From the NCBI GenBank assembly GCA_964625225.1, contig CAZVAR010000054.1, positions 1 through 21,698 of the forward strand: DNA of 21,698 bases, in the 5' to 3' direction. Source of the DNA: CAZVAR01 sp964625225. Lineage in GTDB: Bacteria > Pseudomonadota > Alphaproteobacteria > JAJUGE01. A model generated the notes under the pieces. It did not search any database. It was not told the origin of the DNA and worked only from the letters and a program-made list of their open reading frames with translations. The position numbers and the translations under genes are program-made. This document shows positions 1 to 5,839 of the stretch, piece after piece; position 1 is the first letter of the stretch; each line of letters begins with the position of its first letter.

Positions 1-304
1 CCGCTCCCACTTCCAGCGCCTTCTTCGTGAGCGCGACGGTGTCCGGGATCGCGCAGGTGCCGGTGCCGGGCAGGAGCGTGTGCCCCGGAATGCCCGCGGC
101 GCCGAGCCCATCGAGCAGGCTGATCCGCTCCGCCACACTGAAGGAGTTCGCCTCCCCCGTGGTGCCGAGCACCGCCAGCCCGTCCGCGCCTTGGTCCAGC
201 AGCCAACGGCAGTGTTGCGCGAAACGCTTCGGGTCCGGCGACAGGTCGCGGTTCATCGGGGTCAGGGCGGCGACGAACACGCCGCGAGGCTTAGCCTCAG
301 CCAT
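1..304 (-). CDS. Dihydrodipicolinate synthase/N-acetylneuraminate lyase family protein (N-terminal part)
   Basis: This is the first 101 codons of a DapA/NanA-type class I aldolase; the rest lies beyond the left edge. These TIM-barrel enzymes form a Schiff base between a lysine and a 2-oxo acid such as pyruvate and add or remove an aldehyde. The N-terminus reads as beta-strand 1 (GVFVAALTPMN) followed by the family GTTGE motif (LGTTGEANSFS, about residues 46-56). The catalytic Tyr and Lys are out of range, so the substrate cannot be told. The ATG at 304 has a GAGGAG Shine-Dalgarno sequence about 6 nt upstream. An in-frame ATG at 346 has none and is less likely. Many catabolic aldolases and dehydratases share this fold, so a lysine-biosynthetic role should not be assumed. 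Confidence 0.85.
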   Translation of the reverse strand, partial: MAEAKPRGVFVAALTPMNRDLSPDPKRFAQHCRWLLDQGADGLAVLGTTGEANSFSVAERISLLDGLGAAGIPGHTLLPGTGTCAIPDTVALTKKALEVGA

Positions 305-510
305 ATGGGTCTCCTCGGTCGGGCGGTCGGAGGACTCGTCCGCCATGTTTAGATCCGGTGCCGCCCGCCCGCAACACGGGGCTTCCATCCGCGCGCCGAC
401 CCCCGTTCCGCATGTCCCGTCGCGGTCCGCCTCGCCGCGCGCCCCGGGAGCCACGCCCGGGCAGATCGATCCGGCACGGCGGCCGGATTCGAGCCTTGAA
501 ATTTCGGCTT

Positions 511-635
511 GGGGTCTATGGGGGTTTGTGAGGGTTCATGGGGGTTCGTGGGGATCCATGGGGTTCCTGGGGTTCGTGGGGGTTCGTGGGGGTTCGTGGG
601 GGTTAGCATGGGGGTGGATATGGGGCGGGTAAGGG
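511..635 (+). repeat. G-rich decamer tandem repeat (consensus GGGGTTCGTG)
   Basis: About eleven copies of a roughly 10-nt unit run head to tail in an intergenic region. The best three (about 570-600) are identical and the outer copies are degenerate, with ends drifting into related G-rich sequence. The top strand holds about fourteen runs of three to five G separated mostly by 5-7 nt, so it could form G-quadruplexes, with a C-rich bottom strand. It lies about 200 nt upstream of the aldolase-family start on the left and about 165 nt upstream of the sorbosone dehydrogenase-like gene on the right. The rest of 305-798 shows no convincing gene. Confidence 0.85.
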
Positions 636-669
636 TGGACACGCGACGCCCGGCGCTCCGGACGAGATC

Positions 670-705
670 GACATAGATAGGATATCATGAAAATAGTCCT
701 ATGTC
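670..705. promoter_or_regulatory. AT-rich inverted repeat, candidate operator
   Basis: Two overlapping pairs of arms sit in an AT-rich island within GC-rich DNA. The outer pair is GACATAG (670-676) and CTATGTC (699-705). The inner pair is ATAGGA (677-682) and TCCTAT (697-702), with 14 nt between its arms. The position, about 95 nt before the start of the 799-2163 gene, fits a transcription factor site in its promoter. ATAGGA/TCCTAT-like half sites recall operators of Rrf2-type regulators, but no regulator gene is in the window and the assignment is a guess. Confidence 0.45.
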
Positions 706-720
706 CAGAACGGGCCAGAC

Positions 721-745
721 GGAACGACAGCCGCCGGTAGCGGTT
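721..745 (+). promoter_or_regulatory. Weak GGAAC-type promoter-like element
   Basis: GGAAC (721-725) is followed after 16 nt by GGTT (742-745), a near match to the EcfG-type consensus GGAAC-N16/17-CGTT. It would give a leader of roughly 45 nt before the ATG at 799. The -10 has one mismatch and the element stands alone on this strand, so chance is a real possibility. Confidence 0.25.
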
Positions 746-798
746 ATCGACGACGTGCAGGCAAAACTGCCTACGAGCAACGTCTTCGGGAGGAATAG

Positions 799-2163
799 AT
801 GCGCACCTCGACGGCCCTGACGGGTCTTCCGCTGGCGTTCGTCCTAATGACCTCCGTGCACGCCGCTCACGCTCAGGAGGTACGTACCGGCGCCGACGCC
901 TTCGGCACCTGGGAGGACGACGCCCCCGGCGTAAGCCGCCACATCAGACCCGCCGACCTGCCGCCGCCGACCCATACCGAAAACGACCCCGAAGCGCCCG
1001 ACTTCGAGCGAATGCCAAAGGTGGTCGATGCACCGCAGGGGATGGCACCGGATGTGCCGGAAGGCTTCACGGTACAGGTATTCGCCAGCGGCCTGAGCCA
1101 ACCCCGCGTCATCCGGATCGCCCCGGACGGCGACGTCTTCGTGGCGGAAAGCGGGAGCGGCCGCGTCCTGGTCTTCCCCGCGGCGTCGGCCGGAGGCGGG
1201 CCGTCGACTCCCGAGGTCTTCGCCGAGAATCTGGAGCGGCCCTATGGCATCGTCTTCCATCCGCCGGATGAACCGCAGCACGTCTATGTGGGCACGGCGA
1301 ACCAGGTGGTTCGCTTTCCGTACCGCAATGGAGACCGCAAGGCGACCGGACCGGCCGAAGTCGTGATCGCGGACATCCCCACCAAGCGGCACTGGACACG
1401 TGACCTGGAAATCTCCCGGGACGGCGAACGCCTGTTCGTCTCGATCGGCTCGGCGTCCAATGTCGCCGCCGGCATGCCGGCGAAGACAACCGAGGAGATT
1501 CAGGCTCACGAGGCGACGCACGGGCTCGGCGCCGCCTGGGGCGAGGAAAAGAACCGGGCCGTGGTCCAGGTATTCGACCCAGCGGGCACGACCGTCCGCA
1601 ATTACGCGACCGGCCTGCGCAATTGCTCCGGCATGGCCATGCAGCCGGGCACCGATACCTTGTGGTGCACGGGGAACGAACGCGACCATCTCGGCCCCGA
1701 CGTGCCGCCCGATTTCCTGACCAGCGTACAGGAGGGCGGGTTCTACGGCTGGCCCTGGTACTATATCGGCGGAAACGAGGATCCGGCCCACGCCGGCGAG
1801 CGCCCGGACCTGAAAGACAAGACTCTCGTCCCCGAGATCCTGGTCCAGGCGCATTCGTCCGCCCTGGAGCTGGTCTTCTACGACGCGGACATGTTTCCGG
1901 TCGAGTACCGCGGGGACGCCTTCGCCACCTTGCATGGCTCCTGGAACCGGCAAGACAGGACCGGGTACAAGGTGATCCGCGCCGTCATGGAAGACGGCAA
2001 GCCGACCGGCGCGTACGAAGACTTCATGACCGGGTTCGTACTGGACGACGACCGGGTCTGGGCCCGACCGGCCGGCATCGCGGTCGCGCGGGACGGTGCT
2101 CTGCTGGTCAGCGACGACGCCAACGGCACCATCTTCCGGGTGAGCTACGAAGGATCGCAGTAG
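799..2163 (+). CDS. Secreted PQQ-dependent sugar (sorbosone) dehydrogenase-like beta-propeller protein
   Basis: A 454-aa protein with a Sec signal peptide (residues 1-25, cleavage likely after HAAHA), so it acts in the periplasm. From about residue 85 onward it matches the soluble glucose/sorbosone dehydrogenase propeller family (COG2133). Typical stretches are RHWTRDLEIS (197-206, with a His in the usual active-site position), TGLRNCSG (271-278), GNERDHLGPD (292-301), GGFYGWPWYYIGG (313-325) and HGSWNR (379-384). Members oxidise aldoses or related alcohols with PQQ, passing electrons to the respiratory chain, but many homologues have no known substrate. The ATG has a strong GGGAGG site 6-7 nt upstream. 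It stands alone, convergent with the next gene. Confidence 0.87.
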   Translation: MRTSTALTGLPLAFVLMTSVHAAHAQEVRTGADAFGTWEDDAPGVSRHIRPADLPPPTHTENDPEAPDFERMPKVVDAPQGMAPDVPEGFTVQVFASGLSQPRVIRIAPDGDVFVAESGSGRVLVFPAASAGGGPSTPEVFAENLERPYGIVFHPPDEPQHVYVGTANQVVRFPYRNGDRKATGPAEVVIADIPTKRHWTRDLEISRDGERLFVSIGSASNVAAGMPAKTTEEIQAHEATHGLGAAWGEEKNRAVVQVFDPAGTTVRNYATGLRNCSGMAMQPGTDTLWCTGNERDHLGPDVPPDFLTSVQEGGFYGWPWYYIGGNEDPAHAGERPDLKDKTLVPEILVQAHSSALELVFYDADMFPVEYRGDAFATLHGSWNRQDRTGYKVIRAVMEDGKPTGAYEDFMTGFVLDDDRVWARPAGIAVARDGALLVSDDANGTIFRVSYEGSQ

Positions 2164-2420
2164 CCGACACGGGTCCGGCCGCCGCCGACCGCCATCGCGA
2201 CAACGGTTCCCCTCCGCCACCGCTTGCAGGGAAGACCGGAGCGGGTGCCGGCTGCAGGCATCGGGAAGCATTCCCGCGCCCCCGGAACGATCTCGAGACG
2301 ACTCCCTTCTCACTGGCGGGGCCTGTCGCCGCAACCGGACGGCACCCGGCGACACGGGTCCGCCGCACCCCCTGCGATGCCGACGGCCTCGAGCCGCCAG
2401 CCGGCGCTGCCTCGGTCGCC

Positions 2421-2444
2421 GGGAGCGCGGCCGGCCGCGCTCCC
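2421..2444. terminator. Perfect 24-bp GC palindrome between convergent genes
   Basis: GGGAGCGCGGCC is followed directly by its exact reverse complement, giving a perfect 12-bp inverted repeat with no spacer. It lies between the stop of the sorbosone dehydrogenase-like gene and that of the convergent reductase, where a bidirectional terminator is expected. There is no U-tract on either strand, so it is not a classical intrinsic terminator. The second copy of the duplicated segment (about 2570-2592) keeps only the right arm. Confidence 0.4.
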
Positions 2445-2478
2445 AGCGAAGGTCAGCCCAGCCCCAGACTGTTGCTCA

Positions 2479-2488
2479 NNNNNNNNNN
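2479..2488. other. Assembly gap (10 N)
   Basis: Ten unknown bases join two contigs. Because the sequence left of the gap recurs in altered form right of it, the contigs probably overlap and the placeholder length is arbitrary. Confidence 0.97.
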
Positions 2489-2600
2489 ACCGCACCACCC
2501 GCGATGCCGGCGGCCTTCGCCCTCGGCGTCGTGGCCGACGAGCCGGCAGCCGTCGCTGACCCGCTCGCCGGCCCAGGACCGGCCGCGCTCCCGGTGAAGG

Positions 2601-3680
2601 TCAGCCCAGCCCCAGACTGTTGCTCATGACGATCCGCTCGATGTGCTCCGGCCCGGGCTCAAGCTCGCCGCGTTCGATGCGCTTGACGAGATCGGTCAGC
2701 GCGGCATGCGCAGGCGCCGGGACGCCGGCCTCCTCGCCTTTCGCCGCGATGAACCCGTTGATATAGTCGATCTCGGTGCGGCGGCCCTTGAGCATGTCCT
2801 GCCCCATCGACGGGCGCTGCGCATCGCTCTTGCCTGCGGCCGCCGCAAGCATCTGGGTCTCGATGGCATCGAGCGCCGACCGGTCGCCCTCGGCCGCGGC
2901 GACGAGTTGGTCCGGATCCAGATGGGCGATGTCCTCGAGCTCGTAGCCCAGCGCCCGACCGACCTTGACCGCCTCGGCGGCGAGGCGGATCGCGAAGCGC
3001 CGGGTCACCTCCAGACGATCGCAGGCATTCCCGCCCATGCCGGTCGCCGCGGAGAGCCCGTTGCGCATCCCGTTGACGCAGAGCTTCGACCAGCGCTCGC
3101 CCCAAAGGTTCGTGGTGGTCTTCGTGCTGTCGACGTAGTTGACCAGCCGCGCCACCTCCTCGACACGCGGCGTGATCCGCCCGTGCACCTCGCCGACGCG
3201 GAATACGGTGTGCTTCTCACCGCCGAGGGGCACGGTGCGCATGATGTGACCGGCCCTGTAGAGGTCGACCGAGATGCGGCTCGCGATGCAGCCGACCGTT
3301 TTGCCCCAGCCGACCACACCGGCGATGGTCTCCTCATTCATGCAGTTCTGGAGCGAGACGACGAAGCCGTCCGGCGCCAAGTACGGTCGGATCATCATGG
3401 TCGCCCAGGCGGTGTCGTAGGACTTGACACAGACGAAGGCGATGTCGACCGGACGCTGTTTCGACAGGCTCTGCACCTCGGTCAGGTGCATGGTCGGGAC
3501 CTGCACCGTGAAGCGCTCGGCCTCCGTCATGCCGCTGAGCTGGAGCCCGTGCGCACGGATGTACTCGATATGCTCCGGCCAGGGGTCGATGAGGGTGACA
3601 TCCTCGCCATTGCGGGCCATGTGCCCGCCGACATAGCCGCCGACCGCCCCGGCGCCGACGACCACGATCCGTTTGCCCAT
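2601..3680 (-). CDS. 2-dehydropantoate 2-reductase (PanE/ApbA) family protein
   Basis: A 359-aa NAD(P)-dependent reductase of the ketopantoate reductase fold. The N-terminal Rossmann domain opens with IVVVGAGAVGGYVG (glycine-rich loop at residues 9-15) and includes VKSYDT (Lys86) and LQNCMNEE (Asn112). The C-terminal helical domain carries the family signature RWSKLCVNGMRNGLSAATG (Lys199, Asn203) and TEIDYINGF. It is longer than canonical PanE (about 300 aa), as in many catabolic paralogues, so pantothenate synthesis is not certain. I place the start at the ATG at 3680, which has GGAGGA 7 nt upstream. An in-frame ATG at 3761 would add 27 residues without a ribosome site. The last codons are duplicated across the nearby N gap. 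Confidence 0.85.
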   Translation of the reverse strand: MGKRIVVVGAGAVGGYVGGHMARNGEDVTLIDPWPEHIEYIRAHGLQLSGMTEAERFTVQVPTMHLTEVQSLSKQRPVDIAFVCVKSYDTAWATMMIRPYLAPDGFVVSLQNCMNEETIAGVVGWGKTVGCIASRISVDLYRAGHIMRTVPLGGEKHTVFRVGEVHGRITPRVEEVARLVNYVDSTKTTTNLWGERWSKLCVNGMRNGLSAATGMGGNACDRLEVTRRFAIRLAAEAVKVGRALGYELEDIAHLDPDQLVAAAEGDRSALDAIETQMLAAAAGKSDAQRPSMGQDMLKGRRTEIDYINGFIAAKGEEAGVPAPAHAALTDLVKRIERGELEPGPEHIERIVMSNSLGLG

Positions 3681-3883
3681 GCGCTGTCCTCCGCGGATAT
3701 CCTCGGCCCGCTCGAAGACGGGCTCCGCCATGACCTTATCCGGAAGGTCGCTCGGGTGCACTCGCGGATCGACGGGGCCGCCGCGCTTCGACGGTCCTGC
3801 CGGTGATCACGGGGTGACCAAGCTCCGGACCGGCGCCGTTGCCTCGACCGGCCGGCGCGGCATGGTGAACCGCAGGCCGGCGC

Positions 3884-4099
3884 TCAGCGCTTGACTACCG
3901 GGTCCTCGCCCTTGCCGTGCGACTTGCCGATGCGTTCCGCCGCCTCGAGCTCTTCGCGCTCCGCCCCCTCCAACGCCCGCTTCGCCTCCTGCGCACGCTC
4001 CTCGACATGCCCCGACCGGACGAAATCGCGCGTCCGGTCGTTGTAATCGCGAGCGGCCTCGCGGTTTCCCTCGCCCTGATTCTTCCGACGATCCGCCAT
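3884..4099 (-). CDS. Small, highly charged hypothetical protein (71 aa)
   Basis: A 71-aa, very hydrophilic protein rich in Glu, Arg, Lys and Ala, with no Cys, no membrane segment and a predicted mostly helical or disordered character. I do not recognise a named family. The ATG at 4099 is preceded by a near-ideal AGGAGG site with 6-nt spacing, which is the main reason to accept it as a gene. It starts 38 nt after the stop of the DMT transporter on the same strand and could be the last gene of the operon that begins with the 54-aa membrane protein at 5314. Small charged proteins of this kind are common among stress-induced genes, but that role is inference. Confidence 0.7.
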   Translation of the reverse strand: MADRRKNQGEGNREAARDYNDRTRDFVRSGHVEERAQEAKRALEGAEREELEAAERIGKSHGKGEDPVVKR

Positions 4100-4137
4100 G
4101 CCGTCCTCCTATTGCGGCCCGATCGACTGCCAGGGAT

Positions 4138-5079
4138 TCAAGTCGACGTGCCCCGAACGGTTCCCGACGGCGGCGTCGCGACGACCGCGACCAGCTGCCG
4201 GAATTCCGCCACCGCCACCCCGGCCAGAATCAGCCCGAGGGCAAGCGGCGCCGTGCCGGGAAGTTGCTCGTTCAGCACAAGGACACCGCAGGCGACCGCC
4301 ACCAGCGGGTTGAAATAGTTGAACAGCGAGAGGAAGGACGGACCGGCCAGAGCCACCAGCCGGAAAAAGGCGTAGGTAGCCCAGGGCGTGATCACGAGGG
4401 AAAGGACCGCGGCCGATCCGAGCGCGTCCAGGGTGGGCCGTGACGCTGGCAGGTCGCCCGCAACAACGGCCGCGGGCAGCGTGAAGGCGCTCGCCGCGAC
4501 CATCACACCGGCGGCGGCGGTCATCGGCGACAGGCGCGGCATGCGCGCGGCGATCACGGCGCCGGTGGCGAAGCAGAAGGCACCGCCCAGCACCGCCACA
4601 TAGGACAGCAGCGCGCCGGGACCGGCCCCGAACTCCGCCTCGGCGGCGGGGCCGAGCAGCACCACCACCCCCGCCAAAGCGAGCAGGAATCCCACCGTCC
4701 GCCGGACGGTGATCCGCTCCGTCCCGAGCGTGAAATGCGCGAGCAGCAGCGTCATCATCGGCGTCACGGCGACCAGGATTCCGGCGACGCTGCTCCGGAC
4801 GTCGTCCTGCGCCCAAGTAATCAGGGTGAAAGGCAGCAGATTCCCCACCAGCCCGATCGCCGCACAGAACATCCACGGCCGCAAACCGCGCGGAAGCCGC
4901 TCGCCGCGGGCCCAGAGCGCGATCAGCAGGACCGCGGCGGCGGCGGGCAGGCGGGCCGCGGTCAGCATGAGCGGGCCGATCTCGCGGACGGCCTCATCCT
5001 GGAACAGGAAGGCCGAGCCCCATCCGAGACTCAGAAGAATGAGCAGGCCCCACCGTTCGAGACCATGCGGCAGCCGCAT
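4138..5079 (-). CDS. EamA/DMT-superfamily transporter
   Basis: A 313-aa integral membrane protein with about ten hydrophobic segments arranged as two EamA repeats (roughly residues 8-140 and 153-298), the standard length for the drug/metabolite transporter superfamily. Visible hallmarks are the opening LLSLGWGSAFLF, the mid-repeat LITWAQDDVRSSVAGILVA, and FFRLVALAGPSFLSLFNYF with VLNEQLPG near the C-terminus. These proteins usually export amino acids or small metabolites across the inner membrane; the substrate is not visible. It lies between two small genes on the same strand with short gaps (70 and 38 nt), suggesting one operon. The Shine-Dalgarno sequence is poor, so translation may depend on the upstream gene. 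Confidence 0.88.
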   Translation of the reverse strand: MRLPHGLERWGLLILLSLGWGSAFLFQDEAVREIGPLMLTAARLPAAAAVLLIALWARGERLPRGLRPWMFCAAIGLVGNLLPFTLITWAQDDVRSSVAGILVAVTPMMTLLLAHFTLGTERITVRRTVGFLLALAGVVVLLGPAAEAEFGAGPGALLSYVAVLGGAFCFATGAVIAARMPRLSPMTAAAGVMVAASAFTLPAAVVAGDLPASRPTLDALGSAAVLSLVITPWATYAFFRLVALAGPSFLSLFNYFNPLVAVACGVLVLNEQLPGTAPLALGLILAGVAVAEFRQLVAVVATPPSGTVRGTST

Positions 5080-5149
5080 TCAGAGGCGGTCCCGGCCCGC
5101 GCGCAGCGGTCGCGGTGCGGCCCGCGGCGGCAGCGCCGCCCGAACGGGC

Positions 5150-5314
5150 TCAGGCGAGGACGAACAAATAGACGATCACCATCGCAAGAATGGCGAGGCC
5201 CAGCGATATGCCGAGGACGTAACGGGTGATGTGCCGCGTGCGCCCGCTGCGGACATCCTCGACCCCGATTTCCCGCGGTGCGTCACGGGTCCTGTCCGGT
5301 TGGGGATCAGCCAT
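5150..5314 (-). CDS. Small single-pass membrane protein (54 aa)
   Basis: A 54-aa protein with a charged N-terminal half (many Asp, Arg) and one C-terminal transmembrane helix (about residues 32-53, LGISLGLAILAMVIVYLFVL). It probably sits in the inner membrane with the N-terminus in the cytoplasm. No named family is recognised. The ATG at 5314 follows a modest AGGA site. A longer in-frame reading from 5506 would run through the terminator hairpin at 5434-5456 and is rejected. A GGAAC-N17-CGTT promoter-like site sits about 60-85 nt upstream, suggesting stress-sigma control. The DMT transporter gene follows after 70 nt. Confidence 0.7.
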   Translation of the reverse strand: MADPQPDRTRDAPREIGVEDVRSGRTRHITRYVLGISLGLAILAMVIVYLFVLA

Positions 5315-5373
5315 GAATCTCGCTTCCTGGATGCGATCGGACACCGGCCGTCGGCCGGTCATTCGAACCGAGC

Positions 5374-5399
5374 AACGGATCAGCCCTGCCAAGGGTTCC
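5374..5399 (-). promoter_or_regulatory. GGAAC-N17-CGTT promoter-like site (54-aa membrane protein gene)
   Basis: On the minus strand GGAAC (5399-5395) is followed after exactly 17 nt by CGTT (5377-5374). This matches the consensus known for alphaproteobacterial EcfG-type sigma factors. It would start transcription near 5367 and give a leader of about 50 nt to the ATG at 5314. The spacing and both boxes are identical to the site in front of the sigma gene at 6681-6706. Confidence 0.6.
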
Positions 5400-5426
5400 G
5401 GCCGCGCCCGCCGCACAGCAATGGTC

Positions 5427-5456
5427 AAGAAAAGGGCCGCCCCGTCGGGGCGGCCC
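5427..5456 (-). terminator. Intrinsic terminator of the sRNA and sigma/anti-sigma operon
   Basis: A perfect 10-bp stem (5456-5447 and 5443-5434, GGGCCGCCCC/GGGGCGGCCC) with a 3-nt loop is followed on the minus strand by UUUUCUU (5433-5427). It lies downstream of the anti-sigma gene and upstream of the 54-aa gene and its own promoter. It therefore ends transcription from the sigma operon and from the sRNA promoter at 5537-5561. Confidence 0.88.
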
Positions 5457-5530
5457 AGAGTCGGAAGGGAGTCGGTAGCGGGGCTTGAGGGGAAGGGAAC
5501 ACACAACCAGCCCCGCGCAGTCGTGCTAGC
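5427..5530 (-). ncRNA. Candidate stress-regulated small RNA with C-rich loop
   Basis: About 104 nt between a GGAAC-type promoter-like site and a strong intrinsic terminator, with no plausible protein. The 5' part forms a perfect 8-bp stem (5516-5509, GCGGGGCU, pairing with 5485-5478, AGCCCCGC). Its 23-nt loop contains UUCCCUUCCCCUC, complementary to purine-rich Shine-Dalgarno sequences. A 21-nt single-stranded linker (5477-5457) carries a second C-rich motif, CUCCCUUCC, between two CCGACUC repeats. The terminator hairpin follows. Exposed C-rich loops that block ribosome binding are a known theme in alphaproteobacterial sRNAs; the general-stress sRNA GsrN of Caulobacter is a related idea. The 5' end is estimated from the promoter. 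It could instead be only the 3' UTR of the anti-sigma mRNA, or a 3' UTR-derived sRNA. Confidence 0.6.
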
Positions 5531-5536
5531 CGAATA

Positions 5537-5561
5537 AACCCGTGCCCGTTCGGGTGGTTCC
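5537..5561 (-). promoter_or_regulatory. GGAAC-N16-GGTT promoter-like site (candidate sRNA)
   Basis: On the minus strand GGAAC (5561-5557) is followed after 16 nt by GGTT (5540-5537), one mismatch from the EcfG-type consensus. It lies 29 nt beyond the stop of the anti-sigma gene and would start transcription near 5530, about 100 nt before the terminator. It is less perfect than its two neighbours. Confidence 0.45.
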
Positions 5562-5590
5562 CAACAATTCTGCTGCCGCCGGAAAAATTT

Positions 5591-5839
5591 TCAGGAGCGG
5601 TCCTGACGCTTCGGAATCCGCCGAAGAATCTCCTGGAATCGCGCCGGGATCGGTTCGTTCAGGATATCCTGGCCGAGACGGCGCAAGGCCTCCTGCTGCC
5701 GCAGCAGCGCCTGAACTTCGGCTGCCCGTTCGGGGTGCGCGGCAAGATAGGCCTCGACCTCCTTGCGCCGGCTCGGGCTGAGGCGACCGTCGATATATTC
5801 CTGGATCTCATCCTCGGATACGGCTTCTGGGAACCCCAT
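5591..5839 (-). CDS. Short anti-sigma factor-like protein (82 aa)
   Basis: An 82-aa protein resembling only the N-terminal sigma-binding domain of anti-sigma factors of the ChrR/RsiW/FecR-associated kind. The acidic helix EDEIQEYIDGRLSPSRR (residues 9-25) and the pattern VEAYLAAHPERAAEV (28-42) are typical. Family members usually carry a zinc-binding HxxxCxxC motif and/or a transmembrane helix with a periplasmic domain. This one has no cysteine, no membrane segment and stops early, so it would be a soluble, metal-free version. It is not NepR. Its ATG shares one base with the TGA of the sigma gene (TGATG), implying translational coupling and matched amounts. Function is inferred mainly from the domain and from this pairing. 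Confidence 0.72.
   Translation of the reverse strand: MGFPEAVSEDEIQEYIDGRLSPSRRKEVEAYLAAHPERAAEVQALLRQQEALRRLGQDILNEPIPARFQEILRRIPKRQDRS

Larger units (their letters stand above)
2363..2626. repeat. Imperfect direct duplication spanning the first N gap
   Basis: The segment 2363-2478, ending at the N run, resembles 2490-2626, which starts right after it. The last 46 nt of each copy (2433-2478 and 2581-2626) differ at only two positions and share 30 identical final bases. These 30 bases contain the last codons and stop of the minus-strand gene 2601-3680. The left ends also align (about 2363-2388 with 2490-2516), while the middles differ in length. The pattern suggests two alleles of one locus placed side by side by scaffolding rather than a genuine tandem repeat. 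Between 2164 and 2600 I see no gene. Confidence 0.75.

Noticed and set aside
305..346. In-frame upstream ATG (346) for the aldolase-family gene
   Set aside because: Lacks a ribosome site, whereas the ATG at 304 has GAGGAG and begins at the usual N-terminus.
27..632. Long plus-strand frame across the aldolase-family gene
   Set aside because: Antisense to a clear DapA-like coding region; low-complexity C-terminus comes from the G-rich repeat.
349..642. Minus-strand frame translating the decamer repeat into a Thr-Asn-Pro-His-Glu-rich peptide
   Set aside because: The apparent protein repeat only reflects the DNA repeat; no ribosome site or known domain.
3681..3761. N-terminal extension of the ketopantoate reductase-like protein
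   Set aside because: The extra 27 residues precede the Rossmann fold and include the Shine-Dalgarno sequence of the better start at 3680.
4140..4165. Possible GGAAC promoter for the 71-aa gene
   Set aside because: GGAAC is present, but no CGTT at 16-18 nt; the gene is more likely the end of the upstream operon.
5315..5506. Longer version of the 54-aa membrane protein or a separate frame at 5307-5504
   Set aside because: The region holds the intrinsic terminator, the promoter-like site and the sRNA hairpin, which explain it better than coding.
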